Below are positions 7,850-16,965 of a stretch of DNA of 64,000 bases, in pieces. The stretch spans positions 310,001 to 374,000 of the forward strand of contig NZ_JAAGWF010000007.1 in assembly GCF_010686765.1 (NCBI RefSeq). Reading direction: 5' to 3'. Under the pieces are notes generated by a model. The model ran no database searches and was not told the DNA's origin. It saw only the letters and a program-made list of their open reading frames with translations. The DNA comes from Geodermatophilus sabuli (GTDB lineage: Bacteria; Actinomycetota; Actinomycetes; Mycobacteriales; Geodermatophilaceae). Within the stretch, counting starts at the first letter, position 1. The number at the start of each line of letters is the position of its first letter. A program made the translations under genes and the position numbers.

Positions 7850-10800
7850 ATGTTTCTGTCGAGCCTGACGCTCAAGGGCTTCAAGTCCTTCGCGTCCGCG
7901 ACGACCCTGCGCCTCGAGCCGGGGATCACCGCCGTCGTCGGCCCCAACGGCTCCGGGAAGTCCAACGTCGTCGACGCCATCGCCTGGGTCCTGGGCGAGC
8001 AGGGCGCCAAGAGCCTGCGCGGCGGCAAGATGGAGGACGTCATCTTCGCCGGCACGGCCGGCCGCCCCGCGCTCGGCCGGGCCGAGGTCACGCTGACCAT
8101 CGACAACGCCGACGGCGCCCTCCCGATCGAGTACACCGAGGTCTCGATCACCCGCCGCATGTACCGCTCCGGGGAGAGCGAGTACGAGATCAACGGCGAC
8201 AAGGTCCGGCTGCTCGACGTCCAGGAACTGCTCAGCGACTCCGGCATCGGCCGGGAGATGCACGTCATCGTCGGTCAGGGCCAGCTCGACGCCGTCCTCT
8301 CCGGCCGTCCCGAGGACCGGCGCGCCTTCGTCGAGGAGGCGGCCGGCGTCCTCAAGCACCGCAAGCGCAAGGAGAAGGCGCTCCGCAAGCTCGACGCGAT
8401 GCAGGCCAACCTCGACCGGCTGGCCGACCTCACCGCCGAGCTGCGCCGCCAGCTCAAGCCGCTGGGCCGGCAGGCGGAGGTCGCCCGCCGCGCCGCCGGC
8501 GTCCAGGCCGACCTGCGTGACGCCCGGCTGCGGCTGCTCGCCGACGACCTCACGCACCTGCGCACCGCCCTCGACCGGGACGTCGCCGACGAGGCCGCCG
8601 CCCGGGCCCGCCGCGCGGTCGTCGAGGCGGAGCTGGGCGAGGCGTCCCGGCGGGAGTCCGGCCTGGAGTCCGCGCTCGCCGCCAACGCGCCGCTGCTGGG
8701 CAGCGCCCAGGACACCTGGTACCGGCTCTCCGCCCTCGCCGAGCGCTTCCGGGGCGTCGCTCAGCTCGCCACCGAGCGGCACCGGCACCTCGCCGCCGCC
8801 CCGCCCGCCGCCGCCGTCGGCCGCGATCCCGACCAGCTCGAGGCCGAGGCCGAGCGGGTCGCCGCCACCGAGACCGAGCTGGCCGCCGGGCTGACCGCCG
8901 AGCGCGACCGGCTGGCCGCTGCGGTGACCGCCCGCACCGCGCTGGAGGCCGCCCTCACCGAGGCCGAGCGCGCGTGGGTCGCCGCGGCCAGGGCGCTCGC
9001 CGACCGCCGGGAGGGGCTGGCCCGGCTCTCCGGCCAGGTCGCCGCCGCCCGCTCCCGGGTCTCGGCGGGGGAGTCGGAGATCGAGCGGCTGGCCCTGGCC
9101 GCCCGTGAGGCCGCCGATCGGGCGCAGGCCGCCGCCGAGCGGCTGGCCGTGCGCCGCGAGGAGGTCACCGACGAGGAGCAGGCCGACGTCGCGCTGGTCA
9201 CCGCGCACCAGGACGCCGTCGCCGCCCACGCCGAGGCCGCCCGCGCGGTCACCGAGCTGGCCGCCGCCGAGCGTGCCGCCGAGCGCGACCGGGCTTCCTG
9301 GCAGGCCCGCCGCGACACCCTCGCCCAGGGGCTCGCCCCCGCCGACGGAGCCGCCGCGGTGCTGGCGGCCGGGCTGCCCGGCGTGCACGGGCCGGTCACC
9401 GACCGGCTGGGCGTCGAGCCGGGAGCGGAGGTGCCCCTGGCGGCCGCGCTCGGGGGGATGGCCGACGCCGTCGTCGTCGGTGGGGTGGCCGACGCCGCGG
9501 CCGCACTGGCGCACCTCAAGGCGGCGGACGGCGGTCGCGCCGGGCTGCTGGTGACCGGTGGGCCGCCCCCACTGCCCCGCCAGGGCTGGCCCGACCTCCC
9601 CGCCGGCACCCGCTGGGCACTGGACCTGGTGTCCGCGCCCGACGAGCTGGCGCCGGCCCTGGCCCGCAGCCTCGACCGGGTCGCCGTCGTGCCGGACCTC
9701 GACACCGCCGCCGCGCTGGTGGCCACCCACCCGCGGGTCCGGGCGGTCACCGCCGACGGCGACCTCGTCGGCGCCGACTGGTCGGTCGGGGGACAGGCCA
9801 ACGCACCGTCGGGACTGGAGGTGCGCGCCCGGGTCGACGCCGCCGACCGGGAGCTCACCGCCGCCGCCGCGCGCGCCACCGACCTCGCCGACCGGCTCGC
9901 CGCGGCGCGGCAGACCGCCCGCGACCGCTCGGCCGACGTGGACACCACCCTGGCCGCCCGGCAGGCCGCCGACCGGACCCGCTCGGCCGTCGCGGCCCAG
10001 CTCGCCGAGCTCGGCGCCGCCGCCCGGTCGGCGGCGGGCGAGGCGGAGCGGTCCACCGCGGCGCGGGTGCGGGCCGAGCAGGCGCTGGAACAGGCGGTCA
10101 CCGCCCTGGCGGCGCTGGAGGTGCGGCTGTCCGAGGCCGAGGCCGCCCCGGTGGCGGAGGAGCCCGACCCCACCGATCGCGACCGGCTGCGGCTCGAGGT
10201 CGCCGCCGCCCGCCAGGGTGAGACCGAGGCGCGACTGGCCGTGCGGACGGCGGAGGAGCGTGCGCGGGCGCTGGCCGGACGCGCCGATTCGCTGCGTCGG
10301 CAGGCCCGCCAGGAGCGCGCCGCCCGCGAGCGGGCCGCCGCGGCCCAGGTGGCCCGGGAGCGCGGCGCCCGGGTCGCCGCCCGTGTGGCGGCCGGCGCGG
10401 AGGCGGCCCTCGGTGCCCTGGCGGAGTCGCTGGCCCGCGCCGCCGCCGAGCGCGACGAACTGGCCCGGGCCCGGACCGCCCGGGAGGCGGAGCTGCTCGA
10501 GGTCCGGGCGAGGGTCCGGGCGGCGACCGGCGAGCTGGAGCGGCTGACCGACGAGGTGCACCGGGACGAGGTGGCCCGCGCCGAGCAGCGGTACCGGATC
10601 GAGGCGCTCGAGGCGCGCGCCGCCGAGGAGTACGGCGTCGACCTGCCCACCCTCCTGGCCGAGTACGGGCCGGCCGCCCCGGTGCCGCCGACCCCCGCGC
10701 AGCTGGCCGCGGCGGCCGCCGCCGGGGAGCCGGAACCGGCACCGGTGCCCTTCGACCGGGCGGGGCAGGAGCGTCGCGCCGCCCGCGCCGAGCGGGACCT

Positions 10801-11416
10801 CGCCACACTGGGCAAGGTCAACCCGCTGGCGCTGGAGGAGTTCGCGGCACTCGAGGAGCGGCACGGCTTCCTCGCCACCCAGCTGGAGGACCTCAAGGCC
10901 ACCCGGCGCGACCTGCTCACCGTCGTCCGGGAGGTCGACGAGCGCATCCACGACGTCTTCGCCTCTGCCTTCGCCGACGTGCAGCGCGAGTTCGAGCAGG
11001 TCTTCGCCACGCTCTTCCCCGGCGGGCACGGCCGGCTGACCCTCACCGACCCCGAGGACCTGCTCACCACCGGCGTCGAGATCGAGGCCCGTCCGCCGGG
11101 CAAGAAGGTGAAGCGGCTCTCGCTGCTGTCCGGCGGTGAGCGCTCGCTCACCGCGGTCGCCCTGCTGGTCGCGATCTTCCGCGCCCGCCCCTCGCCGTTC
11201 TACGTGCTCGACGAGGTCGAGGCCGCGCTCGACGACGTCAACCTCGGCCGGCTGCTGAGGCTCGTGGAGCAGTTGCGCTCGACGTCCCAGCTGATCGTCA
11301 TCACCCACCAGAAGCGGACGATGGAGATCGCCGACGCGCTCTACGGGGTCAGCATGCGCGGCGACGGCATCACCGGCGTCATCAGCCAGCGACTGCGCGA
11401 CGCCGAGACCGCCTGA
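7850..11416 (+). CDS. smc: Chromosome segregation protein SMC
   Basis: A 1188-residue structural-maintenance-of-chromosomes ATPase that, with ScpA and ScpB, compacts and resolves sister chromosomes. Walker A GPNGSGKS is at residues 31-38. Long coiled-coil arms flank a hinge at about residues 500-680 (containing GGMADAVVVGG). The ABC signature LSGGERSLTAVA begins at residue 1093, and Walker B FYVLDEVEAALDD follows near 1117. A P/A-rich flexible insertion (about residues 940-965) precedes the C-terminal head. The ATG begins the canonical MFLSSLTLKGFKSF. No scpA or scpB gene is in the window. Confidence 0.97.
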   Translation: MFLSSLTLKGFKSFASATTLRLEPGITAVVGPNGSGKSNVVDAIAWVLGEQGAKSLRGGKMEDVIFAGTAGRPALGRAEVTLTIDNADGALPIEYTEVSITRRMYRSGESEYEINGDKVRLLDVQELLSDSGIGREMHVIVGQGQLDAVLSGRPEDRRAFVEEAAGVLKHRKRKEKALRKLDAMQANLDRLADLTAELRRQLKPLGRQAEVARRAAGVQADLRDARLRLLADDLTHLRTALDRDVADEAAARARRAVVEAELGEASRRESGLESALAANAPLLGSAQDTWYRLSALAERFRGVAQLATERHRHLAAAPPAAAVGRDPDQLEAEAERVAATETELAAGLTAERDRLAAAVTARTALEAALTEAERAWVAAARALADRREGLARLSGQVAAARSRVSAGESEIERLALAAREAADRAQAAAERLAVRREEVTDEEQADVALVTAHQDAVAAHAEAARAVTELAAAERAAERDRASWQARRDTLAQGLAPADGAAAVLAAGLPGVHGPVTDRLGVEPGAEVPLAAALGGMADAVVVGGVADAAAALAHLKAADGGRAGLLVTGGPPPLPRQGWPDLPAGTRWALDLVSAPDELAPALARSLDRVAVVPDLDTAAALVATHPRVRAVTADGDLVGADWSVGGQANAPSGLEVRARVDAADRELTAAAARATDLADRLAAARQTARDRSADVDTTLAARQAADRTRSAVAAQLAELGAAARSAAGEAERSTAARVRAEQALEQAVTALAALEVRLSEAEAAPVAEEPDPTDRDRLRLEVAAARQGETEARLAVRTAEERARALAGRADSLRRQARQERAARERAAAAQVARERGARVAARVAAGAEAALGALAESLARAAAERDELARARTAREAELLEVRARVRAATGELERLTDEVHRDEVARAEQRYRIEALEARAAEEYGVDLPTLLAEYGPAAPVPPTPAQLAAAAAAGEPEPAPVPFDRAGQERRAARAERDLATLGKVNPLALEEFAALEERHGFLATQLEDLKATRRDLLTVVREVDERIHDVFASAFADVQREFEQVFATLFPGGHGRLTLTDPEDLLTTGVEIEARPPGKKVKRLSLLSGGERSLTAVALLVAIFRARPSPFYVLDEVEAALDDVNLGRLLRLVEQLRSTSQLIVITHQKRTMEIADALYGVSMRGDGITGVISQRLRDAETA

Positions 11417-11433
11417 CGGAGAACCTCCGCGGG

Positions 11434-11525
11434 GGCCGGACTCCCGGCGCCGAGGGTCCCTCGCGGGGCCGGACTCCCCGCGCCAAGAGCCCCTCGGAGG
11501 CCGGACTCCCGGCGCCGAGAGTCCG
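11434..11525. repeat. Three-copy ~32-bp tandem repeat between convergent genes
   Basis: Three imperfect units beginning GGCCGGACTCCC start at 11434, 11467 and 11499 (periods 33 and 32). Each contains a self-complementary CGGCGCCG or CCGCGCC segment followed by a GAG(G/A)GTCC-like block. It lies between the convergent smc and EEP-family genes, where bidirectional termination is needed. Confidence 0.7.
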
Positions 11526-11537
11526 GGAAGGGCCCTC

Positions 11538-12353
11538 TCAGACGCCGGAGGTGACGGCGAGGTCGACGACCAGCGGCAGGTGGTCCGAGGCGCCGGCGCT
11601 GTCCAGGACGTGTGCCCGGGTCACCGTCACGCCCGGCGACACCCACACCTGGTCGATCCGCTTGTGCGGGCGCCGGGCCGGGTGCGTCAGCCCCTCGTCG
11701 TGCCGCCAGAACCGCCACCCGCCCTGGTCGTCGCGCTCGCCGGCCAGCTCCCACGCGTCGGTGAACCGCTCGCGCAGCACGGACAGCTCCGGCGCCCCCG
11801 GCTCGGCGTTGAAGTCGCCGACGAGGACGCCGGTGGCCATGGGCTCGGTGTGCAGCGCCGCCAGCGTGGCCGCCTGGGCCGCCCGGTCCCGCGGGGAGTC
11901 CGAGCTCAGGTGCGTGGTGGTGACCCACAGCGCCGCCCCGTCGAGCTCGAGCATGGTCCGCAGCGCGCTGCGCGGCTCCCCACCGCCGGGCAGCGGGTGG
12001 ACGTCGCTGACCAGCACCGGCAGCCGGGACAGCAGCGCGTTGCCGTACTGACGGCGCTCGCCCGGGCCGCCGCGGGGCTCGTCGATCGCGGGGCCCCACG
12101 CCAGGTCCATGTCCAGCGCCCGCGACAGCAGCAGCGCCTGGTCGACGTCCTCGCTGCGGCCGCCGAAGTACCGGTCCATCTCCTGCAGGCAGATCAGGTC
12201 GGCGTCCACGGACGCGAGGACCTTGGCCAGCCGCGGCAGGTCGTGCCGGCCGTCGTCCCCCACGCCGTGGTGGGTGTTGAACGTGACCAGCCGGACCGGG
12301 ATCGGCGGCTGGTCCGGGCCCGGCGCGGGTTTCCTCCCCAGGGCGTCAGTCAC
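11538..12353 (-). CDS. Endonuclease/exonuclease/phosphatase (EEP) family hydrolase
   Basis: A 271-residue protein with the complete EEP fold signature: TFNTHHG (Asn), CLQEMD (metal-binding Glu), TTHLSS, GDFNAEPGAPE (catalytic Asp/Asn) and SDHLPLVVD (Asp-His pair) near the C-terminus. Members act on nucleic acids, phosphoinositides or sphingomyelin, so the substrate cannot be deduced. No signal peptide is apparent, suggesting a cytoplasmic enzyme. It is the second gene of a two-gene unit after the PhoD-like phosphatase, with only 4 bases between them. The pairing suggests a shared role in phosphate-ester turnover. Confidence 0.82.
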   Translation of the reverse strand: MTDALGRKPAPGPDQPPIPVRLVTFNTHHGVGDDGRHDLPRLAKVLASVDADLICLQEMDRYFGGRSEDVDQALLLSRALDMDLAWGPAIDEPRGGPGERRQYGNALLSRLPVLVSDVHPLPGGGEPRSALRTMLELDGAALWVTTTHLSSDSPRDRAAQAATLAALHTEPMATGVLVGDFNAEPGAPELSVLRERFTDAWELAGERDDQGGWRFWRHDEGLTHPARRPHKRIDQVWVSPGVTVTRAHVLDSAGASDHLPLVVDLAVTSGV

Positions 12354-12357
12354 CCGG

Positions 12358-14037
12358 TCAGCCTGTCACCCCCACCGTCCGCGGCGTGGACAGCGGGAGG
12401 TCGAGCACCTCGCGCAGGGCCTCCTGCCCGTCGCCGTCGCGCTCCCCGACGAACAGCCGGAACCGTGCCTCGGGCCCGGAGAGCACGAGCTCGCCGAGCT
12501 GGTTGCCGAAGAAGGGCCCGGCGGCCTTGGTCCAGTCCAGCTCGGAGGGTCGCACCCGTGCCAGCCGGGCCATGCCGGTCATCAGTCGCCGCGCCCAGCG
12601 GCTCCAGCCGATCCGGAAGCCGACCTTGATCGGGTGCGGCGCCTCGTTGTGCAGCGGCGACACGGTCAGCTGGTGCACCCGCGTGGTCAGGTCGCCCGGG
12701 TCCACCAGCTCGGCGGCGTAGGCGTGGTGGACGTCGCCGGAGAGCACCAGGGCCGTCGACGGCGGCCGGCCGTGCTCACCGCGGGCCACGGCCAGCAGCG
12801 CCCGGCCCAGCCGCTCGAAGGAGTTCCCGAACGCCGCCCAGTGCTCGAGGTCCGCGGCCTGCCGCAGCTTCTCCGACGCCCAGCCGATCGGCCGGCCGAG
12901 GTGGCGCCCGTTGAGCGTCTCGCTCCACCGCTCGATCTCGTGGATCGCGTGCGGCAGCAGCCAGGGCAGCGAGGTGCCGAGGACCAGGTGCTCCACCCCG
13001 TCGTCGACGGCACTGCGCATCGCCGCCTCCACCCAGGCGAACTCCTCGTCGTCCACCATCCGGCGCTCGTGCTCGTCGAGCACCCGCCCGGCCCGGCTGT
13101 CGATCATGATCATGCGCACGTCACCCCAGTGCCGGACGTAGCTCCACCGCATCGACCGGGGCTCGGTGTCCGCGGCCAGCGCCATCTCCCGCAAGACCGG
13201 CTCGGCGTCCGCGGCCCGCCCCTGCACCGCCTGCCAGGTGGTGTTCTCCTCGAGCTCTCCCGGGCTGAGGTTGCCCAGGTGCTGGTAGACCCAGTAGCTG
13301 ACCAGGCCCCCGCTGATCCGGTCGGCCCACCAGTCCTGCGCCGTGACCTCCCGGCGCCAGGCGGCCGAGGTGTTCCAGTCGTCGATCATCTCGTGGTCGT
13401 CGAAGATCATCGACGACGGGAGCGTGGACAGCAGCCAGCGGACCTGGGGGTCGCTCCAGGACTCGGCGTAGAGGCGGGTGTACTCCTCGAAGTCGCGCAC
13501 CTGGGTGTCCTCGTCGACCCGCTCGTCGCGCTGCAGGCCCAGCCACGAGCGGGTCGCCGCCGTCAGCTCGTCGGCGTAGACCTGGTCGCCGAGCAGCACC
13601 AGCGCGTCGGGCCACTCGTCCTCGGGCAGCGCGGCCATCCGCGCGGCGTAGGTGTCCAGCGCGTCGGGCGGGATGTTCTCGCTGAGCTCGACGGAGCTGG
13701 GGGTCGCGTAGCGGCACGAGCCGAAGGCGATCCGGAAGGGCCCGGGTCGGCCGGGGGTGCGGATGCGGCTCTGCGGGAACGGCGAGGCCGCCTCCGGCCA
13801 CACCCGCTCCCCGTCGAGCCGGACGTCGTAGGGCGTGGTGCTGCCGGGCTCCAGCCCCTCGACGACGACCAGCGCGTAGCAGTGACCGCCGACCGTGAAG
13901 GTCGGCGCCGTCCGGCCGAGCACCTCCACCTCGCAGGGCCGGTCGGTCTCCACCCAGACGGTGGCCGACACGGGGTCGACGTGCCGGAGCAGCGGACCGA
14001 GCATGAGGGTCGGGGAGTCCCGGCCGGGGAGCGGCAT
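12358..14037 (-). CDS. PhoD-like metallophosphatase
   Basis: A 559-residue alkaline phosphatase D-family protein. The metal-site motifs appear in order: FGSCR, LLGDQVYADE, FDDHEMIDDW, LGTSLPWLLP and LSGDVHHAYAAEL, all typical of PhoD-type calcium/iron phosphodiesterases. An N-terminal Ig-like/fibronectin domain (about residues 10-100, from LGPLLRHVDPVSATVWVE) is present. There is no Tat signal, unlike secreted PhoD, so a cytoplasmic location is likely. The ATG at 14037 gives a short lead-in to LMLGPLL; a start at the internal methionine MLGPLL is possible. It is divergent from ftsY, with 72 bases between. Confidence 0.85.
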   Translation of the reverse strand: MPLPGRDSPTLMLGPLLRHVDPVSATVWVETDRPCEVEVLGRTAPTFTVGGHCYALVVVEGLEPGSTTPYDVRLDGERVWPEAASPFPQSRIRTPGRPGPFRIAFGSCRYATPSSVELSENIPPDALDTYAARMAALPEDEWPDALVLLGDQVYADELTAATRSWLGLQRDERVDEDTQVRDFEEYTRLYAESWSDPQVRWLLSTLPSSMIFDDHEMIDDWNTSAAWRREVTAQDWWADRISGGLVSYWVYQHLGNLSPGELEENTTWQAVQGRAADAEPVLREMALAADTEPRSMRWSYVRHWGDVRMIMIDSRAGRVLDEHERRMVDDEEFAWVEAAMRSAVDDGVEHLVLGTSLPWLLPHAIHEIERWSETLNGRHLGRPIGWASEKLRQAADLEHWAAFGNSFERLGRALLAVARGEHGRPPSTALVLSGDVHHAYAAELVDPGDLTTRVHQLTVSPLHNEAPHPIKVGFRIGWSRWARRLMTGMARLARVRPSELDWTKAAGPFFGNQLGELVLSGPEARFRLFVGERDGDGQEALREVLDLPLSTPRTVGVTG

Positions 14038-14109
14038 GCCGACCAGGGTGGCTCACGGACCTGTGTTCCGCCCAGCCCAGCCTGTGTGGGTCCTGGGAGA
14101 CTGGCGGCC

Positions 14110-15321
14110 ATGGAGTTCGTGCTGATCGCGATCGCGATCCTCGTCGTCGGCCTGGTCCTCGGGATCAGCCTCCTGGTCGGCCGTGGCCGCCGGACCACCC
14201 GCCTGGACGACGACGCCACCCCCGGCACGACGCTGACCCGGCCGCGGCCGCCCGCACCCACCGAACGACAGCGCCCGTCGGGCTCGACGGCCTCCGGCCT
14301 CGGGCTGCCGCCGGACACCGCGGAGGTCGACGGGGCCACGGCGCCGCCGGTGGACCTGCCGCCGGCCGAGCCCGAGCCCGGACTGCTCTTCGAGACCCCG
14401 CCGCCCTCGGCCGGCCGGCTGGTCCGCCTCCGGTCGCGCCTGGCCCGCTCGCAGTCCTCGCTGGGCCGCGGGCTGCTGACCGTCCTCGCCCGGGAGAAGC
14501 TGACCGAGGACGACTGGGAGGAGGTCGAGGAGACCCTCCTGGCCGCCGACGTCGGCGTCGCCGCGACCACCCAGATCGTCGACCGGCTGCGCACCCAGTC
14601 GATGGTGCTGGCCACCGCGTCGGGCCCGCAGCTGCGCGAGCTGCTGGTGCGCGAGCTCACCGCCGTCCTCGGTCCCGACCTCGACCGCAGCCTGGGCACC
14701 GACCGGCGCGAGGGCCGGCCCGGCGTCGTGCTGGTGGTCGGCGTCAACGGCGCCGGGAAGACGACGACGGTCGGCAAGATCGCCCGCGTGCTGGTCGGCG
14801 ACGGCAAGAGCGTCGTCCTCGGCGCGGCCGACACCTTCCGAGCCGCCGCGGCCGACCAGCTGGAGACGTGGGGCGAGCGGGTCGGCGTCCTCACCGTCCG
14901 CGGCCGCGAGGGCGGTGACCCGGCGTCGGTCGCCTTCGAGGCGGTGCGCACCGGCGTCGAGGCGGAGGTGGACACCGTGGTCGTCGACACCGCCGGGCGG
15001 CTGCACACCAAGGGCGGTCTCATGGACGAGCTGGGCAAGATCAAGCGGGTCGTGGAGAAGCAGGCGCCGGTGACCGAGGTGCTGCTGGTCCTCGACGCGA
15101 CGACGGGCCAGAACGGCGTCGTCCAGGCGCGGGTGTTCACCGCGGCGGTCGAGGTGACCGGCGTCGTGCTCACCAAGCTCGACGGCACCGCGAAGGGTGG
15201 CATCGTCGTCTCGGTGCAGCGCGAGCTGGGCATCCCGGTGAAGCTGATCGGCCTGGGGGAGGGCGCCGACGACCTGGCGCCGTTCGAGCCGGAGGCCTTC
15301 GCCGAGGCGATCGTCGGCTGA
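14110..15321 (+). CDS. ftsY: Signal recognition particle receptor FtsY
   Basis: A 403-residue SRP-GTPase that receives the Ffh/4.5S RNA-ribosome complex at the membrane. An N-terminal transmembrane helix (about residues 3-22) anchors it, a feature of actinobacterial FtsY. A P/E-rich linker runs to about residue 110 and is followed by the NG domain. Motifs are G1 GVNGAGKTTT (about 212-221), DTAGR (about 293-297) and TKLDGTAKGG (355-364). The ATG at 14110 is the only start giving the membrane anchor. Its partner ffh is 7.7 kb downstream. Confidence 0.95.
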   Translation: MEFVLIAIAILVVGLVLGISLLVGRGRRTTRLDDDATPGTTLTRPRPPAPTERQRPSGSTASGLGLPPDTAEVDGATAPPVDLPPAEPEPGLLFETPPPSAGRLVRLRSRLARSQSSLGRGLLTVLAREKLTEDDWEEVEETLLAADVGVAATTQIVDRLRTQSMVLATASGPQLRELLVRELTAVLGPDLDRSLGTDRREGRPGVVLVVGVNGAGKTTTVGKIARVLVGDGKSVVLGAADTFRAAAADQLETWGERVGVLTVRGREGGDPASVAFEAVRTGVEAEVDTVVVDTAGRLHTKGGLMDELGKIKRVVEKQAPVTEVLLVLDATTGQNGVVQARVFTAAVEVTGVVLTKLDGTAKGGIVVSVQRELGIPVKLIGLGEGADDLAPFEPEAFAEAIVG

Positions 15322-15406
15322 CGCCGGCGGGAGCATCGCAGCGAGCGAGGAGCGGACCGGGGGCGGCAGCCGACCGGTGTCGTCGTCGGGCCGGCGGACT
15401 GAGAGG

Positions 15407-15424
15407 GGACCCCCTGCAGGGGCC
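15407..15424. repeat. Loopless copy of the intergenic repeat arms (element H)
   Basis: An 18-base near-palindrome centred on CTGCAG, in which the arms GGACCCC and GGGGCC of the repeat family are directly joined without the core. It lies between convergent ftsY and the importer operon and could serve as a bidirectional stop. Confidence 0.45.
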
Positions 15425-15429
15425 GGACG

Positions 15430-16185
15430 TCAGGGGACGTTGGCGGGGTCGAAGCCGAAGGGCAGCTCGAGCCGGTGGGCGGCCAGGAGGTGGGTGTCGG
15501 CCAGCAGCTCCCGGGTGGGCCCGTCGGCGACCACGACCCCGTCGTCGAGCACCACCGAGCGCGGGCACAGCTGCAGGGCGTAGGGCAGGTCGTGCGTGAC
15601 CATCAGCATGGTCACGGGCAGCGCCTCGAGCACCTCCGCGAGCTCCCGCCGCCCGGCCGGGTCCAGGTTGGACGACGGCTCGTCGAGCACCAGGATCTCC
15701 GGGTGCATCGACAGCACCGTGGCGACGGCGACCCGGCGGCGCTGGCCGAAGGACAGGTGGTGCGGCGGGCGGTCGGCGGAGCCGGCCATGCCCACCTGGT
15801 CGAGGGCGGCGGCCACCCGGGCGGTGACCTCCGCCTCGGGGAGGCCGAGGTTGCGCGGGCCGAAGGCGACGTCCTCCCCGACGGTCGGCATGAACAGCTG
15901 GTCGTCGGGGTCCTGGAAGACGATGCCGACCCGCCGGCGGACCTCCTGCAGGTGCTGCCGGTCGACCGGCAGCCCGGCCACCCGCACCGCGCCGCGGCCG
16001 CCGCGCAGGATGCCGTTGAGGTGCAGCACCAGCGTCGTCTTCCCGGCGCCGTTGGGCCCGAGCAGCGCCACCCGCTCCCCGCGCTCCACCCGCAGGTCGA
16101 CACCGAACAGCGCCTGGTGCCCGTCCGGATAGGCGAACGCGAGGTCCTCGACGAGCAGGGAGGTGTCCGGGGGCGGCTCGCTCAC
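15430..16185 (-). CDS. ECF nickel/cobalt transporter ATP-binding subunit (CbiO/NikO)
   Basis: A 251-residue ABC ATPase energising an energy-coupling-factor metal importer. Walker A GPNGAGKT is at residues 43-50, the Q-loop begins at Q91 (QDPDDQLF, a hallmark of ECF A-components), the signature is LSFGQ at 144-148 and Walker B ILVLDEPSSNLD at 164-175. The signature glycine-glycine is LSFGQ rather than LSGGQ, as in many CbiO proteins. The GTG at 16185 overlaps the end of the Q gene. It is the last gene of the M-N-Q-O operon. Confidence 0.9.
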   Translation of the reverse strand: MSEPPPDTSLLVEDLAFAYPDGHQALFGVDLRVERGERVALLGPNGAGKTTLVLHLNGILRGGRGAVRVAGLPVDRQHLQEVRRRVGIVFQDPDDQLFMPTVGEDVAFGPRNLGLPEAEVTARVAAALDQVGMAGSADRPPHHLSFGQRRRVAVATVLSMHPEILVLDEPSSNLDPAGRRELAEVLEALPVTMLMVTHDLPYALQLCPRSVVLDDGVVVADGPTRELLADTHLLAAHRLELPFGFDPANVP

Positions 16186-16964
16186 CCGAGCAGCAGACCA
16201 CAGGCGAGGACGGCGGCCGCCGCCACCGGGAGCGCCAGCGCGGTCATCCAGGCCCCGGCGCGGACCGCGGCCACCGGGCCGGTCGGCATCCGCCCGGTGT
16301 AGCCGCGCGACAGCATCGCGAGGTGCACCCGCTCGCCGCGCTCGTAGGAGCGGATGAACAGCGAGCCGGCCGCCGGTCCCAGGACCCGCAGCGCTCCGAG
16401 GTGGCGGCCCCGGAAGCCGCGCGACTCGCGGGCCACCCGCATGCGCCGCAGCTCCCCGCCGACCACGTCGGTGTAGCGGACCATGAACATCAGGATCTGC
16501 ACGAGCACGGTGGGCAGCCGCAGCCGCTCCAGGCCCCGCACCAGCGCCCGCGGGTCGGTCGTGGCGGCCAGCACCGTGGCGGCCAGCACCGACAGCGTCG
16601 CCTTGGCCAGCAGGCCGCCGGCGGCGGTCAGTCCGCTCTCCGAGAGCGACAGACCGGCGACCTGCACCCGCGGGCCCTCCGCGACGACCGGCAGCAGCAG
16701 CGCGAAGACGACGAACGGCACCTCGACGACCAGCCCGCGGGCCAGCCGGCGCGGACCGACGCCGGCCACTGCGGCGGCGCCCAGCACGAGCGCGAGGTGG
16801 CCGGCGTAGGCCGCCCACGCCCACCCGGCGTGCACCGGCGTCGCGACCACGACGACGGCGAAGCCGAGGACGGCGACCAGCTTCAGGTGCGGCGCCAGCC
16901 GGTGCACCACGCTGGAGCCGGGGACGTAGGCGGCGCCGAGGACGCCCCCGTGCCCGGCCCCCAC
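16182..16964 (-). CDS. ECF nickel/cobalt transporter transmembrane subunit (CbiQ/NikQ)
   Basis: A 260-residue T-component with five or six hydrophobic segments (for example about residues 30-75, 90-110 and 235-258). It carries the coupling-helix motif region ARESRGFRGRH and a second SRGYTGRM typical of CbiQ; these short Ala-Arg-Gly-type helices dock on the ATPase. The gene overlaps the ATPase start by 4 bases and follows the PDGLE gene by 1 base. It works with the M, N and O subunits to import Ni2+ or Co2+. Confidence 0.9.
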   Translation of the reverse strand: MGAGHGGVLGAAYVPGSSVVHRLAPHLKLVAVLGFAVVVVATPVHAGWAWAAYAGHLALVLGAAAVAGVGPRRLARGLVVEVPFVVFALLLPVVAEGPRVQVAGLSLSESGLTAAGGLLAKATLSVLAATVLAATTDPRALVRGLERLRLPTVLVQILMFMVRYTDVVGGELRRMRVARESRGFRGRHLGALRVLGPAAGSLFIRSYERGERVHLAMLSRGYTGRMPTGPVAAVRAGAWMTALALPVAAAAVLACGLLLG

Positions 16965-16965
16965 C

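Noticed and set aside
7571..11308. A 1245-residue open frame antisense to smc
   Set aside because: It is a codon-position mirror of a GC-biased gene: repetitive Gly/Arg/Gln/Leu sequence, no motifs, and the plus-strand smc is unambiguous.
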